The notes beneath the pieces were generated by a model that was given only the letters and a program-made list of their open reading frames with translations, did no database searches and was not told the DNA's origin. Below are positions 31,975-42,872 of a stretch of DNA of 64,000 nucleotides, piece after piece. Numbering within the stretch: position 1 is the stretch's first letter; each line of letters starts with the position of its first letter. The position numbers and the translations under genes are program-made. The DNA is from Pseudomonas paraglycinae (GTDB taxonomy: Bacteria > Pseudomonadota > Gammaproteobacteria > Pseudomonadales > Pseudomonadaceae), in the NCBI RefSeq assembly GCF_021601625.1, contig NZ_BQHR01000006.1:245935-309934 (forward strand). Direction: 5' to 3'.

Positions 31975-33303
31975 ATGACGACCTCCTTCACCCCCGAACT
32001 GCTCGCCCCCGCCGGCACCCTGAAAAACATGCGCTACGCCTTCGCCTACGGGGCCGATGCAGTGTATGCCGGCCAGCCGCGCTACAGCCTGCGGGTGCGC
32101 AACAACGAGTTCGATCACGCCAATCTCGCGCTCGGCATCCGTGAAGCCCAGGCCCAGGGCAAGCGCTTCTACGTGGTGGTCAACATCGCGCCGCACAACG
32201 CCAAGCTGAAGACCTTCCTCAAGGATCTTGCACCAGTGATCGAGATGGCGCCGGATGCGCTGATCATGTCCGACCCCGGACTGATCATGCTGGTACGCCG
32301 ACACTTTCCGCACATGCCAATCCACCTGTCGGTGCAGGCCAACACGGTGAACTGGGCGAGTGTCGAGTTCTGGCAGCAACAAGGGCTGAGCCGAATCATC
32401 CTGTCCCGTGAACTGTCGCTCGAAGAGATCGGCGAAATCCGCGAACAAGTGCCGGGCATGGAGCTGGAAGTGTTCGTCCACGGCGCACTGTGCATGGCCT
32501 ACTCCGGCCGCTGCCTGCTCTCGGGTTACATGAACAAGCGCGACGCCAATCAGGGCACCTGCACCAACGCCTGCCGCTGGAAATACTCGGCGCAGGAGGC
32601 CACTGAAAACCAGCTCGGCGAGATCGTGCAGACCTTCGAACCGCAACCGACCCTCGGCCTCGGCGCCCCCACCGATCAGGTGTTCCTGTTGCAGGAAGCC
32701 AACCGTCCCGGCGAACTGATGCCGGCCTTCGAAGACGAACACGGCACCTACATCATGAACGCCAAGGACCTGCGCGCGGTACAGCACGTCGAACGCCTGA
32801 CCCGCATGGGCGTGCACTCACTGAAGATCGAAGGCCGGACCAAATCGCACTTCTATTGCGCACGCACCACCCAGGTCTATCGCCGGGCCATCGACGATGC
32901 GGTGGCCGGCCGCGAATTCAACCGCAGCCTGATGACCGATCTGGAATCCCTCGCCCAGCGCGGCTACACCGAAGGTTTCCTGCGCCGCCATGTGCATGAC
33001 GAATACCAGAACTATCAGAACGGCAGCTCAGTGTCGGAGCGTCAGCAGTTTGTGGGTGAACTGACCGGCGAGCGCCGGGATCGACTGGCCGAGGTCAAGG
33101 TGAAAAACCGCTTCGCACTGGGCGATCATCTGGAACTGATGACGCCCAAGGGCAACTTCCATTTTGATCTGCATGAACTGCAGAACCTGAAAGGTGAAGC
33201 CATCGACGTGGCGCCGGGGGACGGGCACACGGTGTACCTGCCGATTCCGGATGCGGTGGATTTGCGCTTCGGGTTATTGATGCGGGATATCGGCGCCGCC
33301 TAA
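31975..33303 (+). CDS. trhP: Prephenate-dependent tRNA uridine-34 hydroxylase (U32 family)
   Basis: 442 residues. PELLAPAGTLKNMRYAFAYGADAVYAG is the U32-family opening, and EVFVHGALCMAYSGRCLLSGYM with KRDANQGTC is the PS01276-type signature with clustered cysteines. The YegQ/TrhP group makes 5-hydroxyuridine at tRNA position 34 using prephenate and an iron-sulfur cluster; older annotation calls it a peptidase. Length and C-terminal domain match YegQ. Divergent from the permease gene. Confidence 0.93.
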   Translation: MTTSFTPELLAPAGTLKNMRYAFAYGADAVYAGQPRYSLRVRNNEFDHANLALGIREAQAQGKRFYVVVNIAPHNAKLKTFLKDLAPVIEMAPDALIMSDPGLIMLVRRHFPHMPIHLSVQANTVNWASVEFWQQQGLSRIILSRELSLEEIGEIREQVPGMELEVFVHGALCMAYSGRCLLSGYMNKRDANQGTCTNACRWKYSAQEATENQLGEIVQTFEPQPTLGLGAPTDQVFLLQEANRPGELMPAFEDEHGTYIMNAKDLRAVQHVERLTRMGVHSLKIEGRTKSHFYCARTTQVYRRAIDDAVAGREFNRSLMTDLESLAQRGYTEGFLRRHVHDEYQNYQNGSSVSERQQFVGELTGERRDRLAEVKVKNRFALGDHLELMTPKGNFHFDLHELQNLKGEAIDVAPGDGHTVYLPIPDAVDLRFGLLMRDIGAA

Positions 33304-33488
33304 TTATCCAATCCGCCCTACTCAGAGTAGAAACCTCCAATCGGGCAAGGCGACATGGATGGCGGCCATCAAGACTTGTCGAGTAACGCCGATAAACAGA
33401 GAGATCAAAAAACACTTCCCTTGCCAGGAATCGATCACAAAATGACGGCGGGGCAACCAAGTGCTTGGCCTACAAGGAGCGTTATCCA

Positions 33489-34496
33489 ATGCTAGACCTC
33501 ATATACATCGTCGAAGACCAGCCTGCATCCGCCCCCTCTGAAATAGATGACTCACGCTACACCCCAAACTTCACACTCTCAGGTCAAGACCCTGCGCTCC
33601 TGAGTGCAAAACCCAACTATTCAGGGCCAACTGCGGCTGCGCTAGCGGCCCTGTCCGCGTCGTCATTCCTGACTCCTATGCTGCCAATTTCTCTGATAGC
33701 TGGCGCCGCTGCAGCGGGTGCAGCAAGCATTGGCGGATCGCTTTTCACAAAAGATCGCAGTGCCACACCCGAGCAACCGCTCCCAGTCATAACAGAGGAA
33801 TCACGTTCGCTCGCAGCGTACATACGACACCATTCGTTGTCCCGCAGCCAAGCAAAAGACGCTGGATATCGCTTCCAGCCTGGGCACCCCGTTGTTGGCA
33901 AGGCGTACCGTAAACACCCACTGAATGACTACCCAAATCCGGAAAATGGGAAACTGTACATCCCAAGCGACAGCTACGATGCAATCCTTCTGGAAGAGCG
34001 CGAGTCAGAACTGATCAAGCTGCTAGTCCATCTCGGGGCTACGAAAATCAGCATTACCAAAAAAGCCTCGGACAAAACCCGCAATACCATTACCGGAGGA
34101 GTGTCGGTGCAAGCCGGCTCCCTGGGAGGTGGAGATGCCAGTTACATGGGTAAAACTGAGCGCGACACTGACACACTCGACACTCGTGAATTCTCGCTAA
34201 CTGGCAGATCCTGGAAAGCAGACAGCAAAGCCGATCGAGACAACTTCTTTTGGCTTTCCTACGAGCCATCCTGGAAGGCTGTCGTATTCGCCCGCGAAGT
34301 CGGCGGGTGCCTGACAGCCTCACTGGAAATAAAAGAGACCACGTCATTCTCCACGGACAAAAACCTGGAACTGTCAGTTAAGGCAAAACTAGTTGAAGTC
34401 GGCGCACAGGCAGGCAATTCGAATCTGGAAGCTGAAGAAAAAACATATTTCGTAAAAGCAGAATTCGCGCCGGTAAACCATAGCGCCGATGGTTGA
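33489..34496 (+). CDS. Unrecognised accessory protein with hydrophobic segment and beta-rich C-terminal half
   Basis: 335 residues from ATG 33489 (AAGGAG nine bases upstream). Layout: a polar N-terminus, a hydrophobic alanine-rich stretch about residues 45-85, a linker, then about 190 residues with alternating Ser/Thr/Lys/Gly strands (KISITKKASDKTRNTITGGV; LELSVKAKLVEVGAQAG). The alternating pattern is compatible with a beta-sandwich or pore-forming type domain, but that is only a guess. Base composition is clearly more AT-rich than its neighbours, and rare codons are common, which suggests acquisition. It stands alone between trhP and an opposite-strand LysR gene. Confidence 0.75.
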   Translation: MLDLIYIVEDQPASAPSEIDDSRYTPNFTLSGQDPALLSAKPNYSGPTAAALAALSASSFLTPMLPISLIAGAAAAGAASIGGSLFTKDRSATPEQPLPVITEESRSLAAYIRHHSLSRSQAKDAGYRFQPGHPVVGKAYRKHPLNDYPNPENGKLYIPSDSYDAILLEERESELIKLLVHLGATKISITKKASDKTRNTITGGVSVQAGSLGGGDASYMGKTERDTDTLDTREFSLTGRSWKADSKADRDNFFWLSYEPSWKAVVFAREVGGCLTASLEIKETTSFSTDKNLELSVKAKLVEVGAQAGNSNLEAEEKTYFVKAEFAPVNHSADG

Positions 34497-34555
34497 TGCA
34501 AGACCGTCAAGTCGCCCCGTATCCCTCATGAGGGGTCAGGGTGAAGGTGATTGCT

Positions 34556-35422
34556 TTATCCAGCGAACTCCTCGCGCAACATCGCCACAAATGCCTCACG
34601 CGCCGGGTGCACCCCGGCGTTTTCATGCCAGTAGAACAAGTTGTCGATGGCCGCCAGTTCCGGGAATTCGTAACCCGCACACCCCGCGCCTTTGGCGTAT
34701 TGCTCGAACACGCCTTTAGGCACCAGGGCCACGCCGGCGCCGGCACTCACGCAACCGACAATCGCCCCGTAACTGGCCAGACTGACAATCGGCAACGCCA
34801 GGCCCTTACGCAACAGCCAGTGCTCCAACGCGGCGCGATACGGACAGCCTTGCGGCCACATGAACACGGTTTTGTCCTGCAAATCGTCGAGGTCGCGCAC
34901 CGGCCCGAACGAGGTCGATGCGATCAGCAGCAATTCTTCGCGATACATCGGCGTGCGCTTGAGCTGCGAGCGCTCGACGTCCACCGCAACGATCGCGCCG
35001 TCGAGTCGATGGCTGACGGTATCGTCGAGCAGTTGCCCCCAGGTGCCGGTGGTCAGTTCCAGCGCCACGTTCGGGTAGCGCTTGTGAAATTTTGCCAGCA
35101 GGCGCGGCAAACGCCCGGTCGCCGAAGATTCGATGGCGCCGATGCGTAGCGGCCCGGAAGGTTCGGCGGCAGGATCGACTGCGCGCTTGGCTTCAGCCGT
35201 CAGTGCCAGAATCTTCTCTGCATAAGCGAGAAAGGTCTGCCCCGCCGGACTGATCCGCAGCCCGCGCCCTTCGCGCAGAAACAACGCCACACCCAGTTCC
35301 GCTTCCAGGGATTTGATCCGTGCCGTGATATTCGACGGGACGCAAAACAGCTTTTCAGCCGCTTTGGCGATGCTGCCGACCTCGGCCACGGTCTTGAACA
35401 TGCGGATCTGCGCCAGCTCCAT
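34556..35422 (-). CDS. LysR-family regulator
   Basis: 288 residues. MELAQIRMFKTVAEVGSIAKAAEKLFCVPSNITARIKSLE is the winged helix. The effector domain is typical of the group that controls EamA-type exporters in Pseudomonas. Divergent from the EamA gene at 35525. The gap holds a perfect nine-base inverted repeat (35424-35432 and 35467-35475). Confidence 0.92.
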   Translation of the reverse strand: MELAQIRMFKTVAEVGSIAKAAEKLFCVPSNITARIKSLEAELGVALFLREGRGLRISPAGQTFLAYAEKILALTAEAKRAVDPAAEPSGPLRIGAIESSATGRLPRLLAKFHKRYPNVALELTTGTWGQLLDDTVSHRLDGAIVAVDVERSQLKRTPMYREELLLIASTSFGPVRDLDDLQDKTVFMWPQGCPYRAALEHWLLRKGLALPIVSLASYGAIVGCVSAGAGVALVPKGVFEQYAKGAGCAGYEFPELAAIDNLFYWHENAGVHPAREAFVAMLREEFAG

Positions 35423-35423
35423 A

Positions 35424-35475
35424 ATTCGTCACTCACAGTGAATGGTTGGCGCAGTATAAGTCAGTTGTGACGAAT
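35424..35475. promoter_or_regulatory. Nine-base inverted repeat in the LysR/EamA divergent promoter
   Basis: ATTCGTCAC at 35424-35432 and its exact complement GTGACGAAT at 35467-35475, centres 43 bases (about four helical turns) apart. Likely paired binding half-sites for the LysR protein, overlapping both promoters. Confidence 0.45.
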
Positions 35476-35524
35476 GATTGACCGCCCGGATACTTGGCGC
35501 ATCAACCCTCTTGGTGCCTCGCTC

Positions 35525-36418
35525 ATGCCTTCCACTTCGCCTTTGAAAATTCTGTTGGCCATGGCTTTCGTGGTCGGTTGCTGGGCCTATTCGCCGACCG
35601 GCATCCACATCGGCCTGCAAGCCTACGACCCCGGTCATCTGGCCTTGCTGCGGTTTCTGCTGGCGTCGCTTTTCATGGCGGTGATTGCAGGTTTCAAGGG
35701 CATTCATCTGCCGCGCCTGCAGGATTTGCCGCTGTTGTTTGCCCTGGGCTTCTTTGCCGTCAGCCTGCATCACGTGGTGCTGAACATTGGTCAGCAAAGC
35801 GTCAGCGCTGGCGCGTCGAGTGTGCTGGCGCAATCGACGCCACTGTTCAGCACGCTGCTGGCGCGGTTCCTGTTCAAGGATCGGGTCAGCGTCTGGCGCT
35901 GGGGTTGTGTGTTGCTGGGATTCGTCGGCGTGGTGATCGTGGTCAGCGGCGATCGCGGCCTCGGCAGCCTCGACGCGCACGGTTTATTGATCCTGCTGGC
36001 CGCCGTGTCATGGAGCGTTTACTTCGCTCTGCAAAAACACCACGCCGGACGCTACGACGGGCTGACGCTGGTTTGTTACACGGTGTGGTCCGGCACACTG
36101 TTGCTGTTGATCTACTTGCCGGGGCTGGCCGACAGCGTGGCCAGTGCGCCACTGCGGGTGCAATGGGCGGTGCTGGGTCTGGGCGTGTTTCCCAGCGCCC
36201 TCGCCTATCTGGCGTGGGCATTCGTGCTCAAGCATGTGGATCTGAGTCGGGCGACGATGACGCTGTACCTGATTCCGCCGACCGCGATGGGGATTGCCTC
36301 GGTGGGTTTAGGTGAGCGCCCGACGCTATTGGTGCTGGTGGGCTCGGCGGTAGTGCTGATCAGTGTCCTGGCGTTGAATCTGGAGCGGCCGACGGTGGTG
36401 CGGGCCATAGAGACTTGA
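35525..36418 (+). CDS. EamA/DMT-superfamily transporter
   Basis: 297 residues, ten membrane helices in two five-helix EamA repeats (first ends around VVIVVSG, second begins at AHGLLILLAAVSWSVYFALQK). Probably an inner-membrane metabolite exporter. ATG 35525 is the start at the beginning of the first helix; the open frame before it lies in the promoter region. Presumed target of the divergent LysR regulator. Confidence 0.9.
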   Translation: MPSTSPLKILLAMAFVVGCWAYSPTGIHIGLQAYDPGHLALLRFLLASLFMAVIAGFKGIHLPRLQDLPLLFALGFFAVSLHHVVLNIGQQSVSAGASSVLAQSTPLFSTLLARFLFKDRVSVWRWGCVLLGFVGVVIVVSGDRGLGSLDAHGLLILLAAVSWSVYFALQKHHAGRYDGLTLVCYTVWSGTLLLLIYLPGLADSVASAPLRVQWAVLGLGVFPSALAYLAWAFVLKHVDLSRATMTLYLIPPTAMGIASVGLGERPTLLVLVGSAVVLISVLALNLERPTVVRAIET

Positions 36419-36430
36419 GTCGCGGCGGCG

Positions 36431-37147
36431 TTAGGCGCCGCCCGCCGAAAACCGGTCACGACTATTGGTCAGGTGCAGCCACATCGCCGCACGCGCCGCG
36501 TCCGGGTCCTGACGCTTGATCGCATTGAGGATCGCTTCATGCTCAAGATTCGCCAGTTGCCCGAGCTTGCTCAAATCCACCGCCCCGCGCTCGGCCGCGT
36601 TGACCCGGGTGCGCGGGATCATTGCGCTGCCCAGGTGCTGCATGATTTCGGTGAAGCAGACATTGCCGGTGGCTTCGGCAATCAGCAGGTGGAAGCGCCG
36701 GTCGGCCTCGACGCAACTGTCGTTGTTGGCCAATAGACGCTGATAGTCGTCCAGCGCCTGACGCATCTGCGCCAGTTGTTGCTCGGTGCGGCGCTGCGCA
36801 GCCAGTGCCGCCGCTTGCGTCTCCAGTCCCATGCGCAATTCGAGAATGCTGCGCACGCCCAGCGCGGTGTCGACATTCAGCCGCAATCCCTGCTCCGGCG
36901 CGCGCTCGATCACGAAGGTGCCGATGCCGTGCCGCGTCTCCACCAGCCCCGACGCCTGCAATTTTGAAATCGCCTCACGCACCACGGTGCGACTGACGCC
37001 GTGTTCCTGAACGATCGAGTTTTCCGACGGCAACTTGTCACCGGGCAACATCTGGCCGAGCAGGATGCTCTGGGTGAGTTTTTCCACCAGATCATGGGCC
37101 AGGTTGTGCGCGCGTTTACGAGCGGGAGCGTCGAGGTCTTCTTGCAT
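36431..37147 (-). CDS. GntR/FadR-family regulator of the glucarate genes
   Basis: 238 residues. N-terminal winged helix (MLPGDKLPSENSIVQEHGVSRTVVREAISKLQASGLVETRHGIGTFV) and a C-terminal all-helical FCD ligand domain with Asp/His metal-site candidates (RRFHLLIAEATGN, LEHEAIL). Divergent from the glucarate transporter and gudD, so probably their repressor with a sugar-acid effector. TTGT-N3-ACAA sites lie in the gap. ATG 37147 preferred over an eight-codon longer start. Confidence 0.9.
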   Translation of the reverse strand: MQEDLDAPARKRAHNLAHDLVEKLTQSILLGQMLPGDKLPSENSIVQEHGVSRTVVREAISKLQASGLVETRHGIGTFVIERAPEQGLRLNVDTALGVRSILELRMGLETQAAALAAQRRTEQQLAQMRQALDDYQRLLANNDSCVEADRRFHLLIAEATGNVCFTEIMQHLGSAMIPRTRVNAAERGAVDLSKLGQLANLEHEAILNAIKRQDPDAARAAMWLHLTNSRDRFSAGGA

Positions 37148-37198
37148 GGTCGGTTCCGGTGATCGAGGCAAACCGATCGTAGCACTGGCGGCGATGAC

Positions 37199-37242
37199 TT
37201 GTATGAGCTCCTATGAATTTCGGGGCCAAACTTGTATGACAA
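37199..37242. promoter_or_regulatory. GntR operator pair near the regulator
   Basis: A perfect FadR-type palindrome TTGT-ATG-ACAA at 37232-37242 and a related TTGT-ATG-AGCT at 37199-37209, 33 bases (three turns) apart. They lie just upstream of the regulator gene, suggesting autoregulation. Confidence 0.55.
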
Positions 37243-37419
37243 CACTCGATTTTAGCTAGAAAACCACGCACTTCGCCGAGCAATCGCCCCACGATCACTG
37301 CCCTAGAAAGCTTTCTCATATCTGACACAACCCTTACCAAAGCCAACAAATACGGCAATTAATATCTGAAAAAGCATAAAAACCACTCCCCGTAGACAAA
37401 TTTGATTGAGCACTCCCGC

Positions 37420-37461
37420 TTGTAGGACAAAAAAACCTAGTTGTATGATGTCTATCAACAA
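37420..37461. promoter_or_regulatory. GntR operator pair before the glucarate transporter
   Basis: A perfect TTGT-AGG-ACAA at 37420-37430 and TTGTATGATGT at 37441-37451 (the latter within a wider TTGTATGAT...ATCAACAA inverted repeat), 21 bases or two helical turns apart. The second is 50 bases before the transporter start, placed to block transcription. Confidence 0.6.
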
Positions 37462-37511
37462 CGCAACACCAGACATACCCCGCATAAAAATAACGAGTGG
37501 GAGAAAACCAA

Positions 37512-38858
37512 GTGAAATCATCCATTGCCGGGATGAACGAGGGCGCCGATTCCGTGCTGTCCTCCGCCATTGCCAAAGTCAAACGCCACGTCCTGCCGCT
37601 GTTCGTCATCATGTTCATCGTCAATTACATTGACCGGGTGAACATCGGCTTCGTCCGCACCCACATGGAACACGACCTCGGCATCGGTGCCGCGGCCTAC
37701 GGTTTCGGTGCCGGACTGTTCTTCATCGGTTACGCGCTGTTCGAAGTCCCCTCCAACATGCTGCTGCAAAAGGTCGGCGCACGAATCTGGCTGACCCGCA
37801 TCATGCTCACTTGGGGCCTGGTGGCCGCCGGCATGGCGTTCATCCAGAACGAAACCCACTTCTACATCCTGCGATTTCTGTTGGGCGTGGCCGAGGCCGG
37901 GTTCTTTCCCGGGGTGATCTACTACTTCACACGCTGGTTGCCGGGGGCCGAGCGCGGCAAGGCGATTGCGATCTTCCTCAGCGGTTCGGCCGTGGCCTCG
38001 CTGATTTCCGGCCCGTTGTCCGGTCTGCTGTTGCAGATCGAAGGTCTGGGCATGCACGGCTGGCAGTGGATGTATTTCATTGAAGGGATGTTCTCGGTTG
38101 GCCTGTGCGTATTCGTCTGGTTCTGGCTCGACGCCAAACCCCACGATGCGAAATGGCTGACCCGCGCCGAGCAGGATGCGCTGGTCAAAGCGATCGACGA
38201 TGAACAGAAAGCCCGCGAAGCCGCGACCCCGATCCGGCCGTCGCTGGGCAAACTGCTCAAGGATCGCCAGATCATCCTGTTCTGCCTGATCTACTTCTTC
38301 ATTCAATTGACCATCTACGCCGCGACGTTCTGGCTGCCGAGCATCATCAAGAAGATGGGCGAGATGAGCGACTTCCAGGTCGGCCTGTTCAACTCGATTC
38401 CGTGGCTGCTGTCGATCATCGGCATGTATGCGTTCGCCTCATTCTCGGCGAAGTGGAAACACCAGCAGGCGTGGGTCGCCACTGCATTGCTGATCGCCGC
38501 CGCGGGGATGTTCATGTCCACCACCGGTGGGCCGATTTTTGCCTTCGTCGCGATCTGCTTTGCCGCACTGGGTTTCAAATCCGCCTCGTCACTGTTCTGG
38601 CCGATCCCGCAGGCCTATCTCGATGCGCGGATCGCCGCTGCCGTGATCGCGCTGATCAACTCGGTGGGCAACCTCGGCGGCTTCGTCGCCCCCACCACTT
38701 TCGGTTTGCTGGAACAACACACCGGCTCGATCCAGGGCGGCCTCTATGGTCTGGCCGCGACCTCGATCATCGCCGCGATCATCGTGTTCGCCGCTCGTAT
38801 GACACCCAAATCCGCACCTGAAGTCGCCGTGGCCGATGCCGCGCCAAAACACGCTTGA
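37512..38858 (+). CDS. gudP: D-glucarate/galactarate MFS transporter (ACS family)
   Basis: 448 residues from a GTG with GGGAGA about eight bases upstream. Twelve helices; [10 protein letters not shown] in helix 1 and the [20 protein letters not shown] signature in helix 4 identify the anion:cation symporter family. It imports hexarate sugar acids with protons. Directly followed by gudD after 14 bases, so one operon. An internal ATG (37533) lacks a ribosome site. Specificity is inferred from gudD. Confidence 0.85.
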   Translation: MKSSIAGMNEGADSVLSSAIAKVKRHVLPLFVIMFIVNYIDRVNIGFVRTHMEHDLGIGAAAYGFGAGLFFIGYALFEVPSNMLLQKVGARIWLTRIMLTWGLVAAGMAFIQNETHFYILRFLLGVAEAGFFPGVIYYFTRWLPGAERGKAIAIFLSGSAVASLISGPLSGLLLQIEGLGMHGWQWMYFIEGMFSVGLCVFVWFWLDAKPHDAKWLTRAEQDALVKAIDDEQKAREAATPIRPSLGKLLKDRQIILFCLIYFFIQLTIYAATFWLPSIIKKMGEMSDFQVGLFNSIPWLLSIIGMYAFASFSAKWKHQQAWVATALLIAAAGMFMSTTGGPIFAFVAICFAALGFKSASSLFWPIPQAYLDARIAAAVIALINSVGNLGGFVAPTTFGLLEQHTGSIQGGLYGLAATSIIAAIIVFAARMTPKSAPEVAVADAAPKHA

Positions 38859-38872
38859 AAGGACAATCCCAA

Positions 38873-40216
38873 ATGACCGCACACGACATCGCCAAAGCCC
38901 CGATCATCACCGAGATGCAAGTCATCCCGGTAGCCGGCCACGACGGCATGCTGCTCAACCTGAGCGGCGCCCACGGGCCGTTTTTCACCCGCAACATCGT
39001 CATCCTCAAGGACAACGCCGGCCACACCGGGGTCGGTGAAGTGCCCGGCGGCGAACGTATCCGCCAGACTCTTGAAGACGCGCGCAGTCTGGTGGTCGGC
39101 AGCCCGATCGGCACGTATCAGAAGATCCTCAACCAAGTGCGCCAGACCTTTGCCGACCGCGATGCCGGTGGCCGTGGCCTGCAAACCTTCGACCTGCGCA
39201 TCACCATTCACGCGGTCACCGGGCTGGAAGCCGCCCTGCTCGACCTGCTCGGCCAGCATCTCGACGTGCCGGTGGCGGCATTGCTCGGCGAAGGCCAGCA
39301 GCGTGATGAAGTGAAGATGCTCGGTTACCTGTTCTACGTGGGCGATCGTCGGGAAACCGACCTCGCCTACCGCAGCGAACCGGATGCCGACAATGACTGG
39401 TTCCGCGTGCGTCACGAGAAAGCCATGACCGCCGACGCCGTGGTGCGCCTGGCCGAGGCTGCCCACGCGCGTTATGGCTTCAAGGACTTCAAGCTCAAGG
39501 GCGGCGTACTCAGCGGTGATGCCGAAATCGAAGCGGTGACCGCACTGGCCGAGCGCTTCCCCGACGCCCGCATTACCCTCGATCCGAACGGCGCGTGGTC
39601 ATTGAAAGAAGCGATCCGTCTGTGCCGCGACCAGCATCATGTGCTGGCCTACGCCGAAGACCCGTGCGGTGCAGAAAACGGTTACTCGGGCCGTGAAGTG
39701 ATGGCTGAATTCCGTCGGGCCACCGGGCTGAAAACCGCCACCAACATGATCGCCACCGACTGGCGTGAAATGGGCCATGCGATCCAGTTGCAGTCGGTCG
39801 ACATTCCGCTGGCCGACCCGCATTTCTGGACCATGCAGGGTTCGGTGCGCGTGGCGCAGATGTGCCACGAATGGGGCCTGACCTGGGGCTCGCACTCCAA
39901 CAACCACTTCGACATTTCCCTGGCGATGTTCACCCACGTCGCGGCCGCCGCGCCGGGCGACATCACCGCCATCGACACCCACTGGATCTGGCAGGACGGC
40001 CAGCGCCTGACCAAGGCGCCGCTGCAAATCGTCGACGGCTGCGTGCAAGTGCCGAAGAAACCGGGGCTGGGCGTGGAACTGGACATGGATCAAATGGCCA
40101 AGGCCCACGAACTCTATAAAGGCATGGGCCTGGGTGCGCGGGATGACAGCGTGGCGATGCAGTTTCTGATTCCGGGGTGGACGTTCGATAACAAGAAGCC
40201 GTGCCTGGTGCGCTAG
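38873..40216 (+). CDS. gudD: Glucarate dehydratase
   Basis: 447 residues, enolase superfamily. Catalytic set visible: Lys207-x-Lys209 (FKLKG), Asp237 and Asn239 (LDPNGAW), Glu262 (YAEDPCG), and His341 (SHSNNHFD), very close to the numbering of the E. coli enzyme. It converts D-glucarate (and L-idarate) to 5-keto-4-deoxy-glucarate. Start ATG follows AAGGA. Last gene of the glucarate operon here; the downstream aldolase and dehydrogenase are not in this window. Confidence 0.95.
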   Translation: MTAHDIAKAPIITEMQVIPVAGHDGMLLNLSGAHGPFFTRNIVILKDNAGHTGVGEVPGGERIRQTLEDARSLVVGSPIGTYQKILNQVRQTFADRDAGGRGLQTFDLRITIHAVTGLEAALLDLLGQHLDVPVAALLGEGQQRDEVKMLGYLFYVGDRRETDLAYRSEPDADNDWFRVRHEKAMTADAVVRLAEAAHARYGFKDFKLKGGVLSGDAEIEAVTALAERFPDARITLDPNGAWSLKEAIRLCRDQHHVLAYAEDPCGAENGYSGREVMAEFRRATGLKTATNMIATDWREMGHAIQLQSVDIPLADPHFWTMQGSVRVAQMCHEWGLTWGSHSNNHFDISLAMFTHVAAAAPGDITAIDTHWIWQDGQRLTKAPLQIVDGCVQVPKKPGLGVELDMDQMAKAHELYKGMGLGARDDSVAMQFLIPGWTFDNKKPCLVR

Positions 40217-41088
40217 GCCTGCGCAGCCTCCAGCAACCAGTGCCTGAACGCCGCCATCGCCGACGTCTCAGGCCGTGACTGCAAGCGCGTCAGCCAGTAG
40301 CTGCCGGTGGTGATTTCGATGGCAAAGGGTTGGCGGATCAGATCCGCCGCCAGTTGCCGGGCAAACATCAACGGCGGCGCCAGTGCCACCCCGCCGCCCT
40401 GCAACGCCGCCTCCATCATCGCCAGCGACGAGTCGAACACGATGCTCTGGGGCGGCGCGGCATGGGTCGCCAGACCGGCTGCGTGAAACCACTCCGGCCA
40501 CTCATCGGTGCGATAGGAACGCAGCAAACGCTGCTGCAAAAGATCCCCCGGCGCGTGCAACTGTCGGGCGATTTCCGGCACGCACAGCACCGACAACGGC
40601 GCCTCCAGCAAACGGGTCGCCTCGATGCCGTGCCACGCCCCGGCGCCAAACCGGATCGCGTAATCCAGCCCTTCGGCGGCCACGTCCACCCGGTTGTTAT
40701 TGGTCGACAGCCGCAAATCTATGAGCGGATGTTTCGCCTGAAAGTCCGCCAGCCTCGGCAACAACCAACCCACCGCGAAGGTGCCTACCGCACCGACCGT
40801 GAGCATTTCCCGATATTGCCCGCCCGCCAGACGCTCGAGCATCTGCGCGATATGATCGAACGACGTGGTCAGCACCGGCAGCAGGGTTTCGCCCTCGCCG
40901 GTCAGCATCAGCCCACGGGGCAGGCGTTTGAACAGGATCACGCCGAGTTGCGCTTCCAGGCTTTTGACCTGATGGCTGACGGCCGCCTGGGTTACGCACA
41001 ACTCCACGGCCGCACGAGTGAAGCTCAGGTGGCGCGCAGAGGCTTCAAAGGCGCGTAATGCATTCAAGGGCAATTGAGGTCGAATCAT
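40213..41088 (-). CDS. ampR: AmpR, LysR-type regulator of ampC
   Basis: 291 residues. [27 protein letters not shown] and the whole sequence follow Pseudomonas AmpR closely. In the known system AmpR senses murein precursors or anhydro-muropeptides and controls the divergent beta-lactamase gene. Divergent from ampC with a 159-base gap containing AT-rich sequence near the regulator start. Stop overlaps that of gudD by four bases (convergent). An upstream in-frame start at 41100 is not family-like. Confidence 0.93.
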   Translation of the reverse strand: MIRPQLPLNALRAFEASARHLSFTRAAVELCVTQAAVSHQVKSLEAQLGVILFKRLPRGLMLTGEGETLLPVLTTSFDHIAQMLERLAGGQYREMLTVGAVGTFAVGWLLPRLADFQAKHPLIDLRLSTNNNRVDVAAEGLDYAIRFGAGAWHGIEATRLLEAPLSVLCVPEIARQLHAPGDLLQQRLLRSYRTDEWPEWFHAAGLATHAAPPQSIVFDSSLAMMEAALQGGGVALAPPLMFARQLAADLIRQPFAIEITTGSYWLTRLQSRPETSAMAAFRHWLLEAAQA

Positions 41089-41208
41089 GCCAAATCCCAA
41101 ATTTTTCTAATGGCTCATCCGAGTTTTCATCGTTTGTCGAAAGACGCCGGACTGCCTAGATTTGGCGGCGCCGATCAGCCGGCCCGACGGAAAACGCTCG
41201 CAGTGTAG

Positions 41209-42414
<1,206 letters not shown>

Positions 42415-42423
42415 TCACGCCAT

Positions 42424-42459
42424 AAAAAACGGGCGACCTGAGAAGGTCGCCCGTTTTTG
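42424..42459 (+). terminator. Terminator between ampC and the DUF gene
   Basis: ACGGGCGACCT / AGGTCGCCCGT stem with a four-base loop, flanked by A6 and T5; works for both convergent genes. Confidence 0.9.
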
Positions 42460-42476
42460 TTTGGGGGTTTGAAAAA

Positions 42477-42809
42477 CTACGCCTGTAGCTTCCAGCCCAG
42501 TACATCCATCAGATCGCAACTGTCGCGCAGCGGGATCGCAAGCACCCGGGCGAAGTCCTGCAGCAGCAAAGCGTCGTGGCCGGTGCCGTCGCTCAATGAA
42601 AGTGTTTCCAGCAGTTGAGTCACGCAGCGCAAGCGGTAGGCGGCGGTGCCGTGGAGTACGTCTAACGGGGCTTCTCGGTCGATCAGGAGACAGGGAATCG
42701 GGCAGTCGATGCCGGTGATGGGGATGTAGCGGGGTTTGGGGTTGGAGATGTGTTCGGGGGAATCCGGGTTCGCGGGAGTTTCGGCTGCGTTCGAATCAAA
42801 TTTGTTCAT
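42477..42809 (-). CDS. Small DUF3077/DUF6124-like Pseudomonas protein
   Basis: 110 residues. A polar N-terminus (MNKFDSNAAETPANPDSPEH) is followed by a compact half with REAPLDVLHGTAAYRLRCVTQLLETL and a C-terminal helical end. From memory this style (disordered start, then an AYRL..C...LLE helix) is that of small Pseudomonas DUF3077/DUF6124 proteins of unknown function, often present in several copies. The frame is open upstream to 43001, but that stretch is the structured leader. ATG 42809 has only a weak ribosome site (GAGAT). Confidence 0.65.
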   Translation of the reverse strand: MNKFDSNAAETPANPDSPEHISNPKPRYIPITGIDCPIPCLLIDREAPLDVLHGTAAYRLRCVTQLLETLSLSDGTGHDALLLQDFARVLAIPLRDSCDLMDVLGWKLQA

Positions 42810-42834
42810 GCGTGAAGATCTCGTGCAGTTAGAG

Positions 42835-42872
42835 AAAAAACTGCCGAGCTCCCTTCCACGAGAGGGTGGCAG
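42835..42872 (-). terminator. Leader terminator ahead of the DUF gene
   Basis: On the minus strand AAAGCTGCC pairs with GGCAGTTTT (inner CCCT/AGGG), followed by a run of six T residues, 25 bases before the DUF start. The left arm is shared with the large stem at 42868-42947, so the two folds exclude each other. Confidence 0.6.
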
